Positions 7,361-20,836 of a stretch of DNA of 24,835 bases are shown here, one piece after another; position 1 is the stretch's first letter, and every line of letters begins with the position of its first letter. Origin of the DNA: Myxococcota bacterium (lineage in GTDB: Bacteria > Myxococcota_A > UBA9160 > PR03); the NCBI GenBank assembly GCA_030066475.1, contig JASJBO010000080.1, forward strand, positions 1-24,835. Reading direction: 5' to 3'. The notes under the pieces are model-generated. The model ran no database searches, had not been told where the DNA came from, and saw nothing but the letters and a program-made list of their open reading frames with translations. The position numbers were made by a program, and so were the translations under genes.

Positions 7361-7990
7361 TTGGACACACCCGCATCGCCCAGCTCGCGGGACAAGATCC
7401 TCGAGGTCGCCGAGGCCCTCTACGCGCGGCGCGGCTTCGCAGGCGTCGGCATGCGCGAGGTGGCCGAGGCGGCCGGCTTGGGCAAGTCGTCGGTGTTCCA
7501 CCACTTCCGCAGCAAGGCCGAGCTGTATCTGGCCGTCACCGAGCGCGTGCTGGCCCGCATCGACGAGGGCCTGCGACCCGCGCTCGACTCCTCCGGCACG
7601 GCCGCCGAGCGGCTCGACCGCTGGATCGACGCGCTGATCGACGCGCTCGCCGAGCACACGGCCGCGGCCCGCCTGCTGCTGCGCGGGCTGTTCGAGGACG
7701 ACGCCTTCGACGCGGAGGCCTACCCGGAAGGGCAGGACGCGGAGCGCCGGCTCGAGTCGATCCTCGCCGGCATCACCCAGCTGCTGCGCGAGGGCGAGCA
7801 GCGCGGCGAGTTCCGCCGCACGAACGTTCCAAACACGCTCCAGACCCTGATCGGCGCGACCGTCTACCACTTCGCCTCGGGCGAGTTCGGCGAGGAGCTG
7901 CTGGGCGGGTCGCTGATCTCGGCCGAGGCGGTGCAGCGCCGCAAGGACGAGGTGAAGGCCTTCCTTCGACACGGGCTCTCCGCCGGCTGA
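7361..7990 (+). CDS. TetR/AcrR family transcriptional regulator
   Basis: The 209-residue product has the family layout. An N-terminal DNA-binding domain begins at SSRDKILEVAEALYARRGFA, and the helix-turn-helix spans about residues 30-53 (MREVAEAAGLGKSSVFHHF). A variable all-helical ligand and dimer domain follows. The recognition helix has the typical SSVFHHFRSK sequence. TetR proteins usually repress neighbouring genes until a small hydrophobic ligand binds. The perfect palindrome at 7308-7325 is the likely operator. The gene is followed after 54 bases by the diiron protein gene on the same strand, so the two probably form one unit and the ligand may be that enzyme's substrate or product. 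The start is a TTG with a good ribosome binding site. The family is certain; the target and ligand are inferred or unknown. Confidence 0.93.
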   Translation: MDTPASPSSRDKILEVAEALYARRGFAGVGMREVAEAAGLGKSSVFHHFRSKAELYLAVTERVLARIDEGLRPALDSSGTAAERLDRWIDALIDALAEHTAAARLLLRGLFEDDAFDAEAYPEGQDAERRLESILAGITQLLREGEQRGEFRRTNVPNTLQTLIGATVYHFASGEFGEELLGGSLISAEAVQRRKDEVKAFLRHGLSAG

Positions 7991-8044
7991 GGCGGAGTCC
8001 GCGCGCGCCCTCAACCCGCAAGCAACGGACACGGGAGAACCGAC

Positions 8045-9118
8045 GTGGACAAGCTGATCCAGGAGCACCGCAAGCGCTTCGGCGAGTTCGAGGTGATCGA
8101 GTTCGTGGACACCGGCGAGATCGAGCGCCTGCGCGCCCGCACCGACGTGGCCGCCCCGCTCGAGCTGCACTGGACCTGGGAGTACGGCGAGGAGGTCGAG
8201 GAGCTGCGCGCGCTCTACGAGAAGGGCAAGGCGAACCAGTGGAACGCCGAGAGCGACCTCGACTGGTCGATCCCCGTGTCCAGGGACGAGTGGGTGATCA
8301 CCCCCGAGGCCTCGATGCTGGCCCAGATCTGCAAGATGATGGGCAAGGACGAAGCCACGCAGAAGGCGGCCGCCTTCGACGAGCTGAACCACCTGCTCTC
8401 GCAGCTCCTGCACGGCGAGCAGGCGGCGCTCCAGCTGTGCGGCCAGCTCACCAACGCCTGCGAGCTGATGGACGAGAAGTGGTACGCCTCGAGCCAGGTG
8501 GCCGACGAGGCCCGCCACGTCGAGGCGATCTCGAAGTTCGTCCACCGCAAGCTGGGCTCGATCTACCCGATCAGCCCGACCCTCAAGATCCTGCTCGACG
8601 AGCTGCTCCAGGCCGAGACGGCCCGCAAGAAGACGCTCGGCATGCAGACGCTGTTCGAGGGCATGGCGGTCGGTATCTTCGACCTGCTGCGCCGCGACAC
8701 CCAGAACGATCTGCTGCGCGAGATGATCCGCCGCGTCGAGCAGGACGAGTCGCGCCATGCGGCGTTCGGCGTGCTCACCATGCGGCGCGTGGTGCGCGAG
8801 GCCGAGGCCGAGGAGAAGGCCGAGCTCGAGGACTGGGCGTTCGAGATCCTCGAGGCGCTCAACGCCAACCAGCAGCTCGACATGCTGCACGTGCTCGGCC
8901 CCAAGTACGGGATCGATCCCGAGAACGTCACCAAGGCGACGCTCGCCATGCCGCAGTGGGCCGAGTTCAACAGCATGGCCTACATGCACACGGTGATCCC
9001 GAACCTGCGGAACCTGGGCCTGATCACCGAGCGCACCGAGACCCGCTACCGCGAGCTCGGCATGCTCTACGACCGCTCGAGCCGCGAAGCGAAGTTCTCG
9101 GACATCCCCCTCGGCTGA
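8045..9118 (+). CDS. Ferritin-like (R2-type) diiron protein, probable oxidase or oxygenase
   Basis: The 357-residue protein has a complete six-ligand diiron set: Glu125 in HGEQ, Glu155 and His158 in DEARH, Glu205 in LFEG, and Glu235 and His238 in DESRH. The first glutamate precedes its ExxH by 30 residues in both halves, the regular four-helix pattern of ribonucleotide reductase R2-like and related diiron oxygenases. It is soluble, with no signal peptide. Such enzymes activate oxygen to oxidise fatty acyl chains, amines or other organics; the substrate cannot be read from the sequence. The GTG start has GGGAGA about eight bases upstream and gives MDKLIQEHRK. The gene lies 54 bases after a TetR gene, so it may be induced by a small hydrophobic molecule. 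It differs from the AurF-like protein at the right edge, which has a seventh ligand histidine. Confidence 0.85.
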   Translation: MDKLIQEHRKRFGEFEVIEFVDTGEIERLRARTDVAAPLELHWTWEYGEEVEELRALYEKGKANQWNAESDLDWSIPVSRDEWVITPEASMLAQICKMMGKDEATQKAAAFDELNHLLSQLLHGEQAALQLCGQLTNACELMDEKWYASSQVADEARHVEAISKFVHRKLGSIYPISPTLKILLDELLQAETARKKTLGMQTLFEGMAVGIFDLLRRDTQNDLLREMIRRVEQDESRHAAFGVLTMRRVVREAEAEEKAELEDWAFEILEALNANQQLDMLHVLGPKYGIDPENVTKATLAMPQWAEFNSMAYMHTVIPNLRNLGLITERTETRYRELGMLYDRSSREAKFSDIPLG

Positions 9119-9192
9119 CCGCCCCGCCGGCCTGCCAACTCCGCCCGAAGCCACGAAGGTCGGCCGCGCAAGCGGAGCCGCGCAGCGGCGGA

Positions 9193-9223
9193 GCGCGCAG
9201 CGAGGCGAAGCCGAGCGAAGTCC
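9193..9223 (+). repeat. Dispersed 31 bp repeat, copy B
   Basis: This matches the reverse complement of 7164-7194 at 29 of 31 bases. It lies between the convergent ends of the diiron gene and the YjbR-family gene. It overlaps no gene and sits only one base from the YjbR-family stop. Confidence 0.75.
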
Positions 9224-9224
9224 A

Positions 9225-9593
9225 TCAGACCTGATCGAGCCGTCTCAACGCGCGCTTCGGCGCAACCATGCGGTAGCCGTCCTCGAGCAGGCTGGCGACC
9301 ATCTCCCAGTCCGCGCCGCGGTCGAGGCGGACGCCGATCCAGCCGCTCGGCCCCATGTAGGGCGGGACGAAGAAGGTCTCGGCGTCCATCGCCACCAGGT
9401 CGGCCTGGGTCTCGGCGGTGGACTTGATCCACACCGCGAGGCGTCCGTCGCCGTGGTGGTCGTCGTGCAGCGTGGCGAAGGTCTTGCGGCCTCCCCACCA
9501 GGTGGGGGCACCGTGCGAGATCTTCTCCGAGGTCTCGGGCCAGGCCTCGATGATCCGGCGCAGGCGCGCGAGCGGATCGCGCTTCGCTGCCAT
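9225..9593 (-). CDS. MmcQ/YjbR (DUF419) family protein
   Basis: The 122-residue product matches the small MmcQ/YjbR family. It has the early segment RLRRIIEAWPETSEKISHGA, then PTWWGGRKTFATLHDDHH. A WIKSTAETQADLVAMDAETF block follows, then FFVPPYMGPSGWIGVRLDRG and a C-terminal helical part around LLEDGYRMVAPKR. Family members fold like a small CyaY or DNA-binding domain, but their cellular role is not established; DNA binding has been proposed. The length is normal and the gene appears intact. It is convergent with the diiron gene and divergent from the SGNH pair. No strong ribosome binding site precedes the ATG at 9593, so the start rests on the family alignment of the N-terminus. Confidence 0.9.
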   Translation of the reverse strand: MAAKRDPLARLRRIIEAWPETSEKISHGAPTWWGGRKTFATLHDDHHGDGRLAVWIKSTAETQADLVAMDAETFFVPPYMGPSGWIGVRLDRGADWEMVASLLEDGYRMVAPKRALRRLDQV

Positions 9594-9623
9594 GGCCCGA
9601 CGCTAGCGGACCTTGCGGCGAGC

Positions 9624-9641
9624 CCCGCTCCCCCTGGGGGG
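9624..9641 (+). repeat. 18 bp inverted-pair repeat, copy A
   Basis: CCCGCTCCCCCTGGGGGG occurs here on the plus strand and once more at 12567-12584 on the minus strand. It contains a near-palindromic C5-T-G5 core. The two copies enclose the SGNH pair and the PKS leader. Confidence 0.55.
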
Positions 9642-9663
9642 GCGGCCTTGGGGAACGGCCCCG

Positions 9664-9696
9664 CGCGACACCGAACCCGCCGCCGCTGCAACTACT
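9664..9696 (+). promoter_or_regulatory. Shared promoter-like element, copy 1 (before the SGNH pair)
   Basis: CGCGACACCGAACCC (9664-9678), a 12-base spacer, and ACTACT (9691-9696) recur with the same spacing before the PKS gene at 12348-12380. The CCGAAC box and the CTACT box are 15 bases apart, which resembles extracytoplasmic-function sigma promoters (GAAC type -35). Transcription would start about 170 bases before the first SGNH gene. Confidence 0.55.
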
Positions 9697-9875
9697 GATC
9701 GAGGTGCTGGGGTGCTCGAGAGCTGCAAGGACCGAGACACGGGAGTGGCTCGGGGAGGCCGTTTCGGTAGGCTGCCGCGCCGGCGCGCTCCTGCGTCCGG
9801 CCGCGCGCGGACGGCGCGTTGCGGAGGCGCAGTGACGGGGATCGCATCTCTCCCGCATCGCCTCGGGCCGCGACG

Positions 9876-10976
9876 ATGAGAAGCGCGCTCTCGACGGCCG
9901 CCCTGGCCATCGTCTCGGGAGTCGCAGGCCTGCTGCTCGGCGAGCTGGCGCTTCGCGGGCTCTGGCCCCAGCCGGTCAGCTACCTGTCGATCTACGCGCA
10001 CCACGACACGCTTGCCTACGTGGCCATGCCCGACCAGCAGGCCTTCGTCGACACGGGCGAGACCCGGTGGTGGCTGTACACCGATGCTCTCGGGCTCCGC
10101 GTTCCGGATCCCGACACCGCCACCGACCTGGAGGCCCCCTTCATCCTCGGGCTGGGGGATTCGTTCGCCTTCGGGCACGGCGTGAACGACGACCAGGCCT
10201 TGTTCGCGCGGCTGCGCGCCGAGGGTGTCGCGCTGCCGATCGTCAACACGGCGCTCCCGGGCTACGGGCCGGTGCAGTATCTCCAACGGCTCTCCCAGTT
10301 CATCGATGCACCCGGACTGAGCGGGGTCCTCGTCGTCACCTACCTCGGCAACGACTTCCACGACGTCGTCTGGAGCAAGGACGTCGAGATCCGCGAGGGT
10401 CGCCTCGGCGACCCGGGCGGCCTGAAGAGCTGGGTCAAGCGCAACAGTCACCTGTATCGCCTGGTCTCCGCGTGGCTGCACGCGGTGGGGATCGGTGGGC
10501 GAGGCATTACGACGCTCGGCCCGATGCTGGTGACGGTGGACGCGTGGAAGGACGGTCTGCTCTCCGAGGCCCGTGCGGGGCTCCGCGAAGCCTTCGGGGA
10601 GATCGTGGCGCTGTGCGCGCGGCGGCAGCTCCCGCTCGCGGTGGTGATCCTCCCGCAGCGCAACGCCGTGGACCCGGGCATCCGCGAGCTGCAGGTCGGG
10701 CCGCTCGAGGCGCGTGGCGTCGAGTTCGACGTCGAGCTTCCGGCCACCCTGATCACGGCCGATCTCGAGGCGCTCGGCGTGCGCCCCATCGACGCCACCG
10801 CCCATCTGCGGGCCGGACCCCAGCCCGTCTACTTCCGCTTCGACGGACATCTGCGTCCGGCCCCGACTGCTAGCCTGGCCCGGGGCCTGGTACCGGACCT
10901 GGCCGGCTGGCACGCCGCCGTCGTCGGCCGCGCCCCGCCTGGCGGCCGGGGACGGGCGCTGGCGGCCGGCGAGTAG
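9876..10976 (+). CDS. Membrane-anchored SGNH-hydrolase-like protein 1
   Basis: The 366-residue product has one N-terminal hydrophobic segment (about 7-22), a signal anchor that would place the rest in the periplasm. The SGNH blocks are visible: GLGDSFAFGHG with Gly94-Asp95-Ser96, then YLGND with Asn159, and near the C-terminus FDGHLRP with Asp323 and His325. The overall plan resembles AlgJ/AlgX- or DHHW-type acyl-transfer and esterase proteins used in polysaccharide or lipid modification. Known SGNH enzymes hydrolyse or transfer acyl groups through a serine. The ATG at 9876 gives the normal anchor; a frame from 9819 adds 19 residues without a better ribosome binding site. It is 25 bases from a second SGNH gene and follows the promoter-like element at 9664, so the two probably form an operon. 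The acyl donor and acceptor are unknown. Confidence 0.8.
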   Translation: MRSALSTAALAIVSGVAGLLLGELALRGLWPQPVSYLSIYAHHDTLAYVAMPDQQAFVDTGETRWWLYTDALGLRVPDPDTATDLEAPFILGLGDSFAFGHGVNDDQALFARLRAEGVALPIVNTALPGYGPVQYLQRLSQFIDAPGLSGVLVVTYLGNDFHDVVWSKDVEIREGRLGDPGGLKSWVKRNSHLYRLVSAWLHAVGIGGRGITTLGPMLVTVDAWKDGLLSEARAGLREAFGEIVALCARRQLPLAVVILPQRNAVDPGIRELQVGPLEARGVEFDVELPATLITADLEALGVRPIDATAHLRAGPQPVYFRFDGHLRPAPTASLARGLVPDLAGWHAAVVGRAPPGGRGRALAAGE

Positions 10977-11001
10977 GTCGTCGCCGTGGAGGAGTGCTCG
11001 C

Positions 11002-12177
11002 ATGCCGCAGACGCCGGTGGATGACGCCGGGCCCAAGAGGACGACCGTCCTGCTCTTCGCCGTGCTCGTCGTGGGCGTCTGCCTGCTGCTCGCCGAGTGC
11101 GGAACGCGGGTCGTCTTCGCGCTCCAGGTGGGGCCCGAGATCCTGCTGTACGGGCTCGTCAGCGATCGGGAAGAGCGCAACGTCCACATCCACGAGAACA
11201 TCGTCGCCGGGAGCTACTCGAAGTACTTCCCCAATCAGAAGCGGACCGACAAGGACGAGACCGGCGAGAGCTTCGACGTCACGATCAACGAGCACGGCTT
11301 CCGCGGCCGCGACTTCACGATCAGCAAGCCGCCTGGCCTGATCCGAGTGGTCACGCTGGGCGCCTCCTCGACGTTCGGGTACCACGCGCGCGACGACGAC
11401 ACCTATCCCCGCTACATCGAGGAGCTGCTGAGCCAGGAGTGTCCGCACCGGCGCTTCGAGGTCATCAACCTCGGCGTCCCGCACCTCGACTCCGAGCAGA
11501 TCCTGGCGCTCTTCCTCGCGGAGGGGCTCGCGCTCGAGCCCGACGTCGTGACCTTCTACGAGGGCGTCAACGACGCCGCAGGCGGAGCCTGGCGCGCCCC
11601 CACCGCCCTGAGCTTGCGCAGCCGCGTGATGCTCGAGGTGAGGAGTCGACTGCTGCTGGCCCGGTTCCTCCGCAGCGTGCTCCGCCGCAAGCAGTTCTCC
11701 GCGGCCGAGGTGGCGAGCCACACGGAGGGCAAGAGCGAGCGTTTCCTGGGCAATCTCGACCGGATCTCACGGGCCGCCGGCGAGCAGGGGGCGCTGCTGG
11801 TCGTGGGAACCCAGCAGGCTCGTTCGACGCTCCTGCCGGGCGACCAGGTCCTCGGGATCAGCTACGCCGAGGAGGTGGAGCTGGTCCGCGAGCAGCTCGC
11901 GCGCGAGGGCGAGGTCGCCGAGGGGGACGTGCACTTCCTGACCCACGCCGCCCTGATGGGAGACCTGCGCGCCTGGGCGGCCGCGAACGACGTCCCCCTG
12001 GTCGATGTGATCGACGCGCTGGATCCGAGCCGGGAGACGATCGTGACCTGGGTGCACCTCAACGCCGCCGGCAACCGGATCGTGGCGCGAGCCTTCACGA
12101 GGGCGATCCTGCCCCGCGTCTGTCCCCCGCAGCAGGAGCAGCAGGAGTCCGCGGCGGGTCCGGTCCCCACGTCGTAA
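11002..12177 (+). CDS. Membrane-anchored SGNH/GDSL-hydrolase-like protein 2
   Basis: The 391-residue product has a hydrophobic segment at about residues 15-31 as a signal anchor. The catalytic blocks are LGASSTFG, with Gly120-Ala121-Ser122 in place of GDS, EGVND with Asn190, and a C-terminal WVHLNAAGN with His352 as the likely catalytic base. The NEHGFRGRDF segment near residues 96-105 is common in the large anchored SGNH proteins of envelope loci. Those are thought to deacylate or acylate lipids or glycans in the periplasm; the substrate here is unknown. The ATG at 11002 has GGAGGAG nine bases upstream, which fixes the start. It is only distantly similar to the first SGNH protein, so an old duplication or separate recruitment is possible. 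It ends in a Gln/Ser-rich tail after a cysteine-proline pair. Confidence 0.87.
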   Translation: MPQTPVDDAGPKRTTVLLFAVLVVGVCLLLAECGTRVVFALQVGPEILLYGLVSDREERNVHIHENIVAGSYSKYFPNQKRTDKDETGESFDVTINEHGFRGRDFTISKPPGLIRVVTLGASSTFGYHARDDDTYPRYIEELLSQECPHRRFEVINLGVPHLDSEQILALFLAEGLALEPDVVTFYEGVNDAAGGAWRAPTALSLRSRVMLEVRSRLLLARFLRSVLRRKQFSAAEVASHTEGKSERFLGNLDRISRAAGEQGALLVVGTQQARSTLLPGDQVLGISYAEEVELVREQLAREGEVAEGDVHFLTHAALMGDLRAWAAANDVPLVDVIDALDPSRETIVTWVHLNAAGNRIVARAFTRAILPRVCPPQQEQQESAAGPVPTS

Positions 12178-12216
12178 CGAGGGCGGGGCAGGTCCGCGGG
12201 TGGGTCGAAGCAGCCG

Positions 12217-12292
12217 TCCGACCGAAGCGAGCCGGTCGGTCGGATCCCTGCGGGGGCGGCGGAGCTCGCACAGCTCCTTCCGGAGCGCTCCG
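12217..12292 (+). terminator. Hairpin cluster after the SGNH pair, possible terminator
   Basis: Three inverted repeats follow one another. TCCGACCG (12217-12224) pairs with CGGTCGGA (12237-12244), and GGAGCT (12261-12266) pairs with AGCTCC (12272-12277) around a five-base loop. CGGAGCGCTCCG (12281-12292) is a perfect palindrome. There is no T tract, so this is not a standard intrinsic terminator; it could still slow or end transcription, or protect the 3' end. Confidence 0.4.
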
Positions 12293-12347
12293 CGCTTCAA
12301 GCAACTCGCCACCTGCGCCGAACTACCCCGGGGCCGGCAAGTCCTGT

Positions 12348-12380
12348 CGCGACACCGAACCCCTTCTGCGGGCGACTACT
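12348..12380 (+). promoter_or_regulatory. Shared promoter-like element, copy 2 (before the PKS gene)
   Basis: This has the same 15-base block CGCGACACCGAACCC (12348-12362), a 12-base spacer of unrelated sequence, and ACTACT (12375-12380) as at 9664-9696. The conserved boxes with unconserved spacer suggest a promoter or activator site. The predicted transcript would start about 230 bases before the PKS start codon. Confidence 0.55.
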
Positions 12381-12566
12381 CTTGGTACGTGTGGTGGGCA
12401 CGCACCGCGGCGGAGCGCCCGTTGCGGGCGGAGCCATGGGCGGAGAGCTACGGGCGGAGGATGGAGATGCACACCCATCGAGGGCGTTCGCGCGGCAGCG
12501 CCCGGCGACCCGGACGCAATTGCAGGGGGCACGCGCGCTGGCTAGCGTCGCTTGGGCGTCAGATCG

Positions 12567-12584
12567 CCCCCCAGGGGGAGCGGG
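12567..12584 (-). repeat. 18 bp inverted-pair repeat, copy B
   Basis: The minus strand here carries CCCGCTCCCCCTGGGGGG, identical to 9624-9641 on the plus strand. It lies 31 bases before the PKS start codon and could fold into a hairpin in the mRNA leader. Confidence 0.55.
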
Positions 12585-12615
12585 CGGGACTGGCCTCCCA
12601 GCGCCCGCAGGACCG

Positions 12616-19092
<6,477 letters not shown>

Positions 19093-19156
19093 CCGAGCGG
19101 CGCGGACCCTCCGTGCCTCGCTCCACCCGCCCCGGACCGACGAGGCGCGGCAGGTC

Positions 19157-20806
19157 GTGAGGGCGTCGGATCATCTTCCCGAGGACGTGACCGGTCCGGT
19201 CTGGGACGTCGTCGTGGTGGGCACCGGCATGGGCGGGGCCACCGTGGGCTACGCGCTCGCGCGGCTCGGGAGGCGGGTGCTGTTCCTCGAGAAGGGGCGC
19301 TTCCTGCACGCCGAGCCCGACCGCGGGGACGGCCGGCTGCCCGTCGGTCCGGACGAGAGCCCCGAGGCGCGGCTCGGCAGGGGTCGCTGGCCGCTCCCGA
19401 TCCAGGGCGTCACCAGCTTCGGACCGACCGAGTTCTTCGCCCCGCTCGGATGCGGGTCGGGCGGCTCGTCCGCACTCTATGCGGCGGCCCTCGAGCGACT
19501 GCACCCGCTGGACTTCCGGCCGCGCGCCAACTACCCCGACGTGGGCGACTCCGCGTTGCCGGAGGCCTGGCCGTTCGGCTACGCGGACCTGGAGCCCTAC
19601 TACGCGAGCGCGGAAGCGCTCTACCGGGTTCGGGGCACGCCCGATCCCCTCGCCGACCGCGCCGGCGCCGAGATGCGCGAGCCGCCGCCGCTCAGCCCCC
19701 GCGACCAGGATCTGTTCGAGCTCTTCACCGCGTCCGGGCTGCATCCGTATCGGGTGCACGTCGGGCGCGAGTTCGTCGAGGGCTGCCACGAGTGCGGGGG
19801 AATGCCCTGTCCTCGCGAGTGCAAGAACGACGCCGGACGCATCTGTCTGGTGCCGGCGATCGAGCGCTTCGGCGCGCGCCTGCTGCCGGAGTGCGAGGTG
19901 CTGCGCCTCGACGCGAGCGAGTCGGCGGTCGAATCCGTCCAGTGTCGCTGGCAGGGCCGCGACCTGTCGATCCGGGCCCGAGTCGTGGTGCTCGCGGCCG
20001 GCGCCCTGATGACGCCCATGCTCCTGCTTCGCTCGGGCGGAGCGGCCTGGCCCGACGGCCTCGCCAACGGCTCGGGTCTCGTGGGCCGCAATCTCATGCT
20101 CCATACCGGCGACTTCATCGCCGTCCGTCCCGACCGCGGCCGGTCGGACGTCGGTCCGAAGAAGGCGCTCGCGCTGAACGACTTCTACGTGGTGGACGGC
20201 GTGAAGCTCGGCAGCCTCCAGTCCGTGGGCATCCCCGTCGAGCCGGGCATCGTGCTGGGTCACCTGCGCTCGGAGGCGGCGCGCGATCCGCGACTGTGGC
20301 GGCGACTCACGCGCCCCTTCCTCCGTCCGGTGGCCCATGCGTCGGCCTTCTACTTCCGACACGCTGTGGTGTTCGGCTCGATCGTGGAGGACCTCCCGTA
20401 CTCCCACAACCGGGTCATGCCCGATCCGAGCGCGAGCAACGGCATGCGGTTCGAGTATCACTACTCGGACGAGCTCCGCGAGCGGAACCGCCTGTTCCGC
20501 CGGAAGCTGGCGGAAGCGCTCGGCCCGCGTCGCATGGTCCTGCTCTCGGGCGAGAACAACCTGAACTACGGACACTCCTGCGGCACCTGCCGGATCGGGA
20601 CGGACCCGCGCACCAGCGTGCTGGATGCGAACAACCGCGCCCACGAGGTCGAGAACCTCTACGTCGCGGACGCCTCCTTCTTTCCCTCGAGCGGCGGCGT
20701 CAACCCGAGCCTCACGATCGCCGCCAATGCCCTGCGGGTCGGCGAGGCCATCGACCAGCAGCTCGCCCGCATGGGCGCGATCGAGCCGCGGGCCGCGGAG
20801 GCCTGA
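19157..20806 (+). CDS. GMC family FAD-dependent oxidoreductase with a four-cysteine motif
   Basis: The 549-residue product has the N-terminal FAD site VVGTGMGG (GxGxxG at residues 22-27). The C-terminal GMC signature includes GHSCGTCRIG with His473 and NPSLTI with Asn516. These are 43 residues apart, as in the catalytic His/Asn pair of glucose oxidase. GMC enzymes oxidise alcohols or aldehydes by hydride transfer to FAD. A CX2CX4CX3C cluster (Cys210, 213, 218, 222) lies in the middle, reminiscent of cysteine-rich inserts in sterol and long-chain alcohol oxidases of this family. It might bind a metal or form disulphides. There is no signal peptide. The GTG at 19157 is the only sensible start; its ribosome binding site is weak, so coupling to the PKS 64 bases upstream is likely. 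The probable job is to oxidise a hydroxyl on the polyketide or on a lipid precursor, which is inference. Confidence 0.9.
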   Translation: MRASDHLPEDVTGPVWDVVVVGTGMGGATVGYALARLGRRVLFLEKGRFLHAEPDRGDGRLPVGPDESPEARLGRGRWPLPIQGVTSFGPTEFFAPLGCGSGGSSALYAAALERLHPLDFRPRANYPDVGDSALPEAWPFGYADLEPYYASAEALYRVRGTPDPLADRAGAEMREPPPLSPRDQDLFELFTASGLHPYRVHVGREFVEGCHECGGMPCPRECKNDAGRICLVPAIERFGARLLPECEVLRLDASESAVESVQCRWQGRDLSIRARVVVLAAGALMTPMLLLRSGGAAWPDGLANGSGLVGRNLMLHTGDFIAVRPDRGRSDVGPKKALALNDFYVVDGVKLGSLQSVGIPVEPGIVLGHLRSEAARDPRLWRRLTRPFLRPVAHASAFYFRHAVVFGSIVEDLPYSHNRVMPDPSASNGMRFEYHYSDELRERNRLFRRKLAEALGPRRMVLLSGENNLNYGHSCGTCRIGTDPRTSVLDANNRAHEVENLYVADASFFPSSGGVNPSLTIAANALRVGEAIDQQLARMGAIEPRAAEA

Positions 20807-20836
20807 GTCGAAGCGCGATCCCGACAGCGACCGCTG

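Larger units (their letters stand above)
12178..12615 (+). other. 438 bp intergenic leader before the PKS gene
   Basis: This stretch holds a hairpin cluster (12217-12292), the second copy of the promoter-like element (12348-12380), a run of four GCGGAG-type repeats (about 12409-12459) and one copy of the 18 bp repeat (12567-12584). The frame of the PKS is open back to about 12382, so a longer N-terminus is possible, but the ketosynthase begins normally about 14 residues after the ATG at 12616. A leader of about 230 bases after the predicted transcription start is long enough for post-transcriptional control. Confidence 0.6.

Noticed and set aside
5833..7395. A 520-codon antisense frame over the PEP-CTERM gene
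   Set aside because: The sense frame has a ribosome binding site and a PEP-CTERM signal; the antisense one shows nothing.
8045..9118. Assignment of the first diiron protein as AurF-like
   Set aside because: It lacks the extra histidine before the last ExxH and has R2-like spacing, so only a general diiron call is made.
7184..9154. A 656-codon antisense frame over the TetR and diiron genes
   Set aside because: The opposite strand carries complete TetR and diiron motifs; the antisense product has no recognisable domain.
9603..11201. A 532-codon antisense frame over the first SGNH gene
   Set aside because: It has no domain and is opposite a gene with visible SGNH blocks and membrane anchor.
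12382..12615. N-terminal extension of the PKS by 78 residues
   Set aside because: The extension is low-complexity, contains the promoter-like and repeat elements, and the KS begins normally just after the ATG at 12616.
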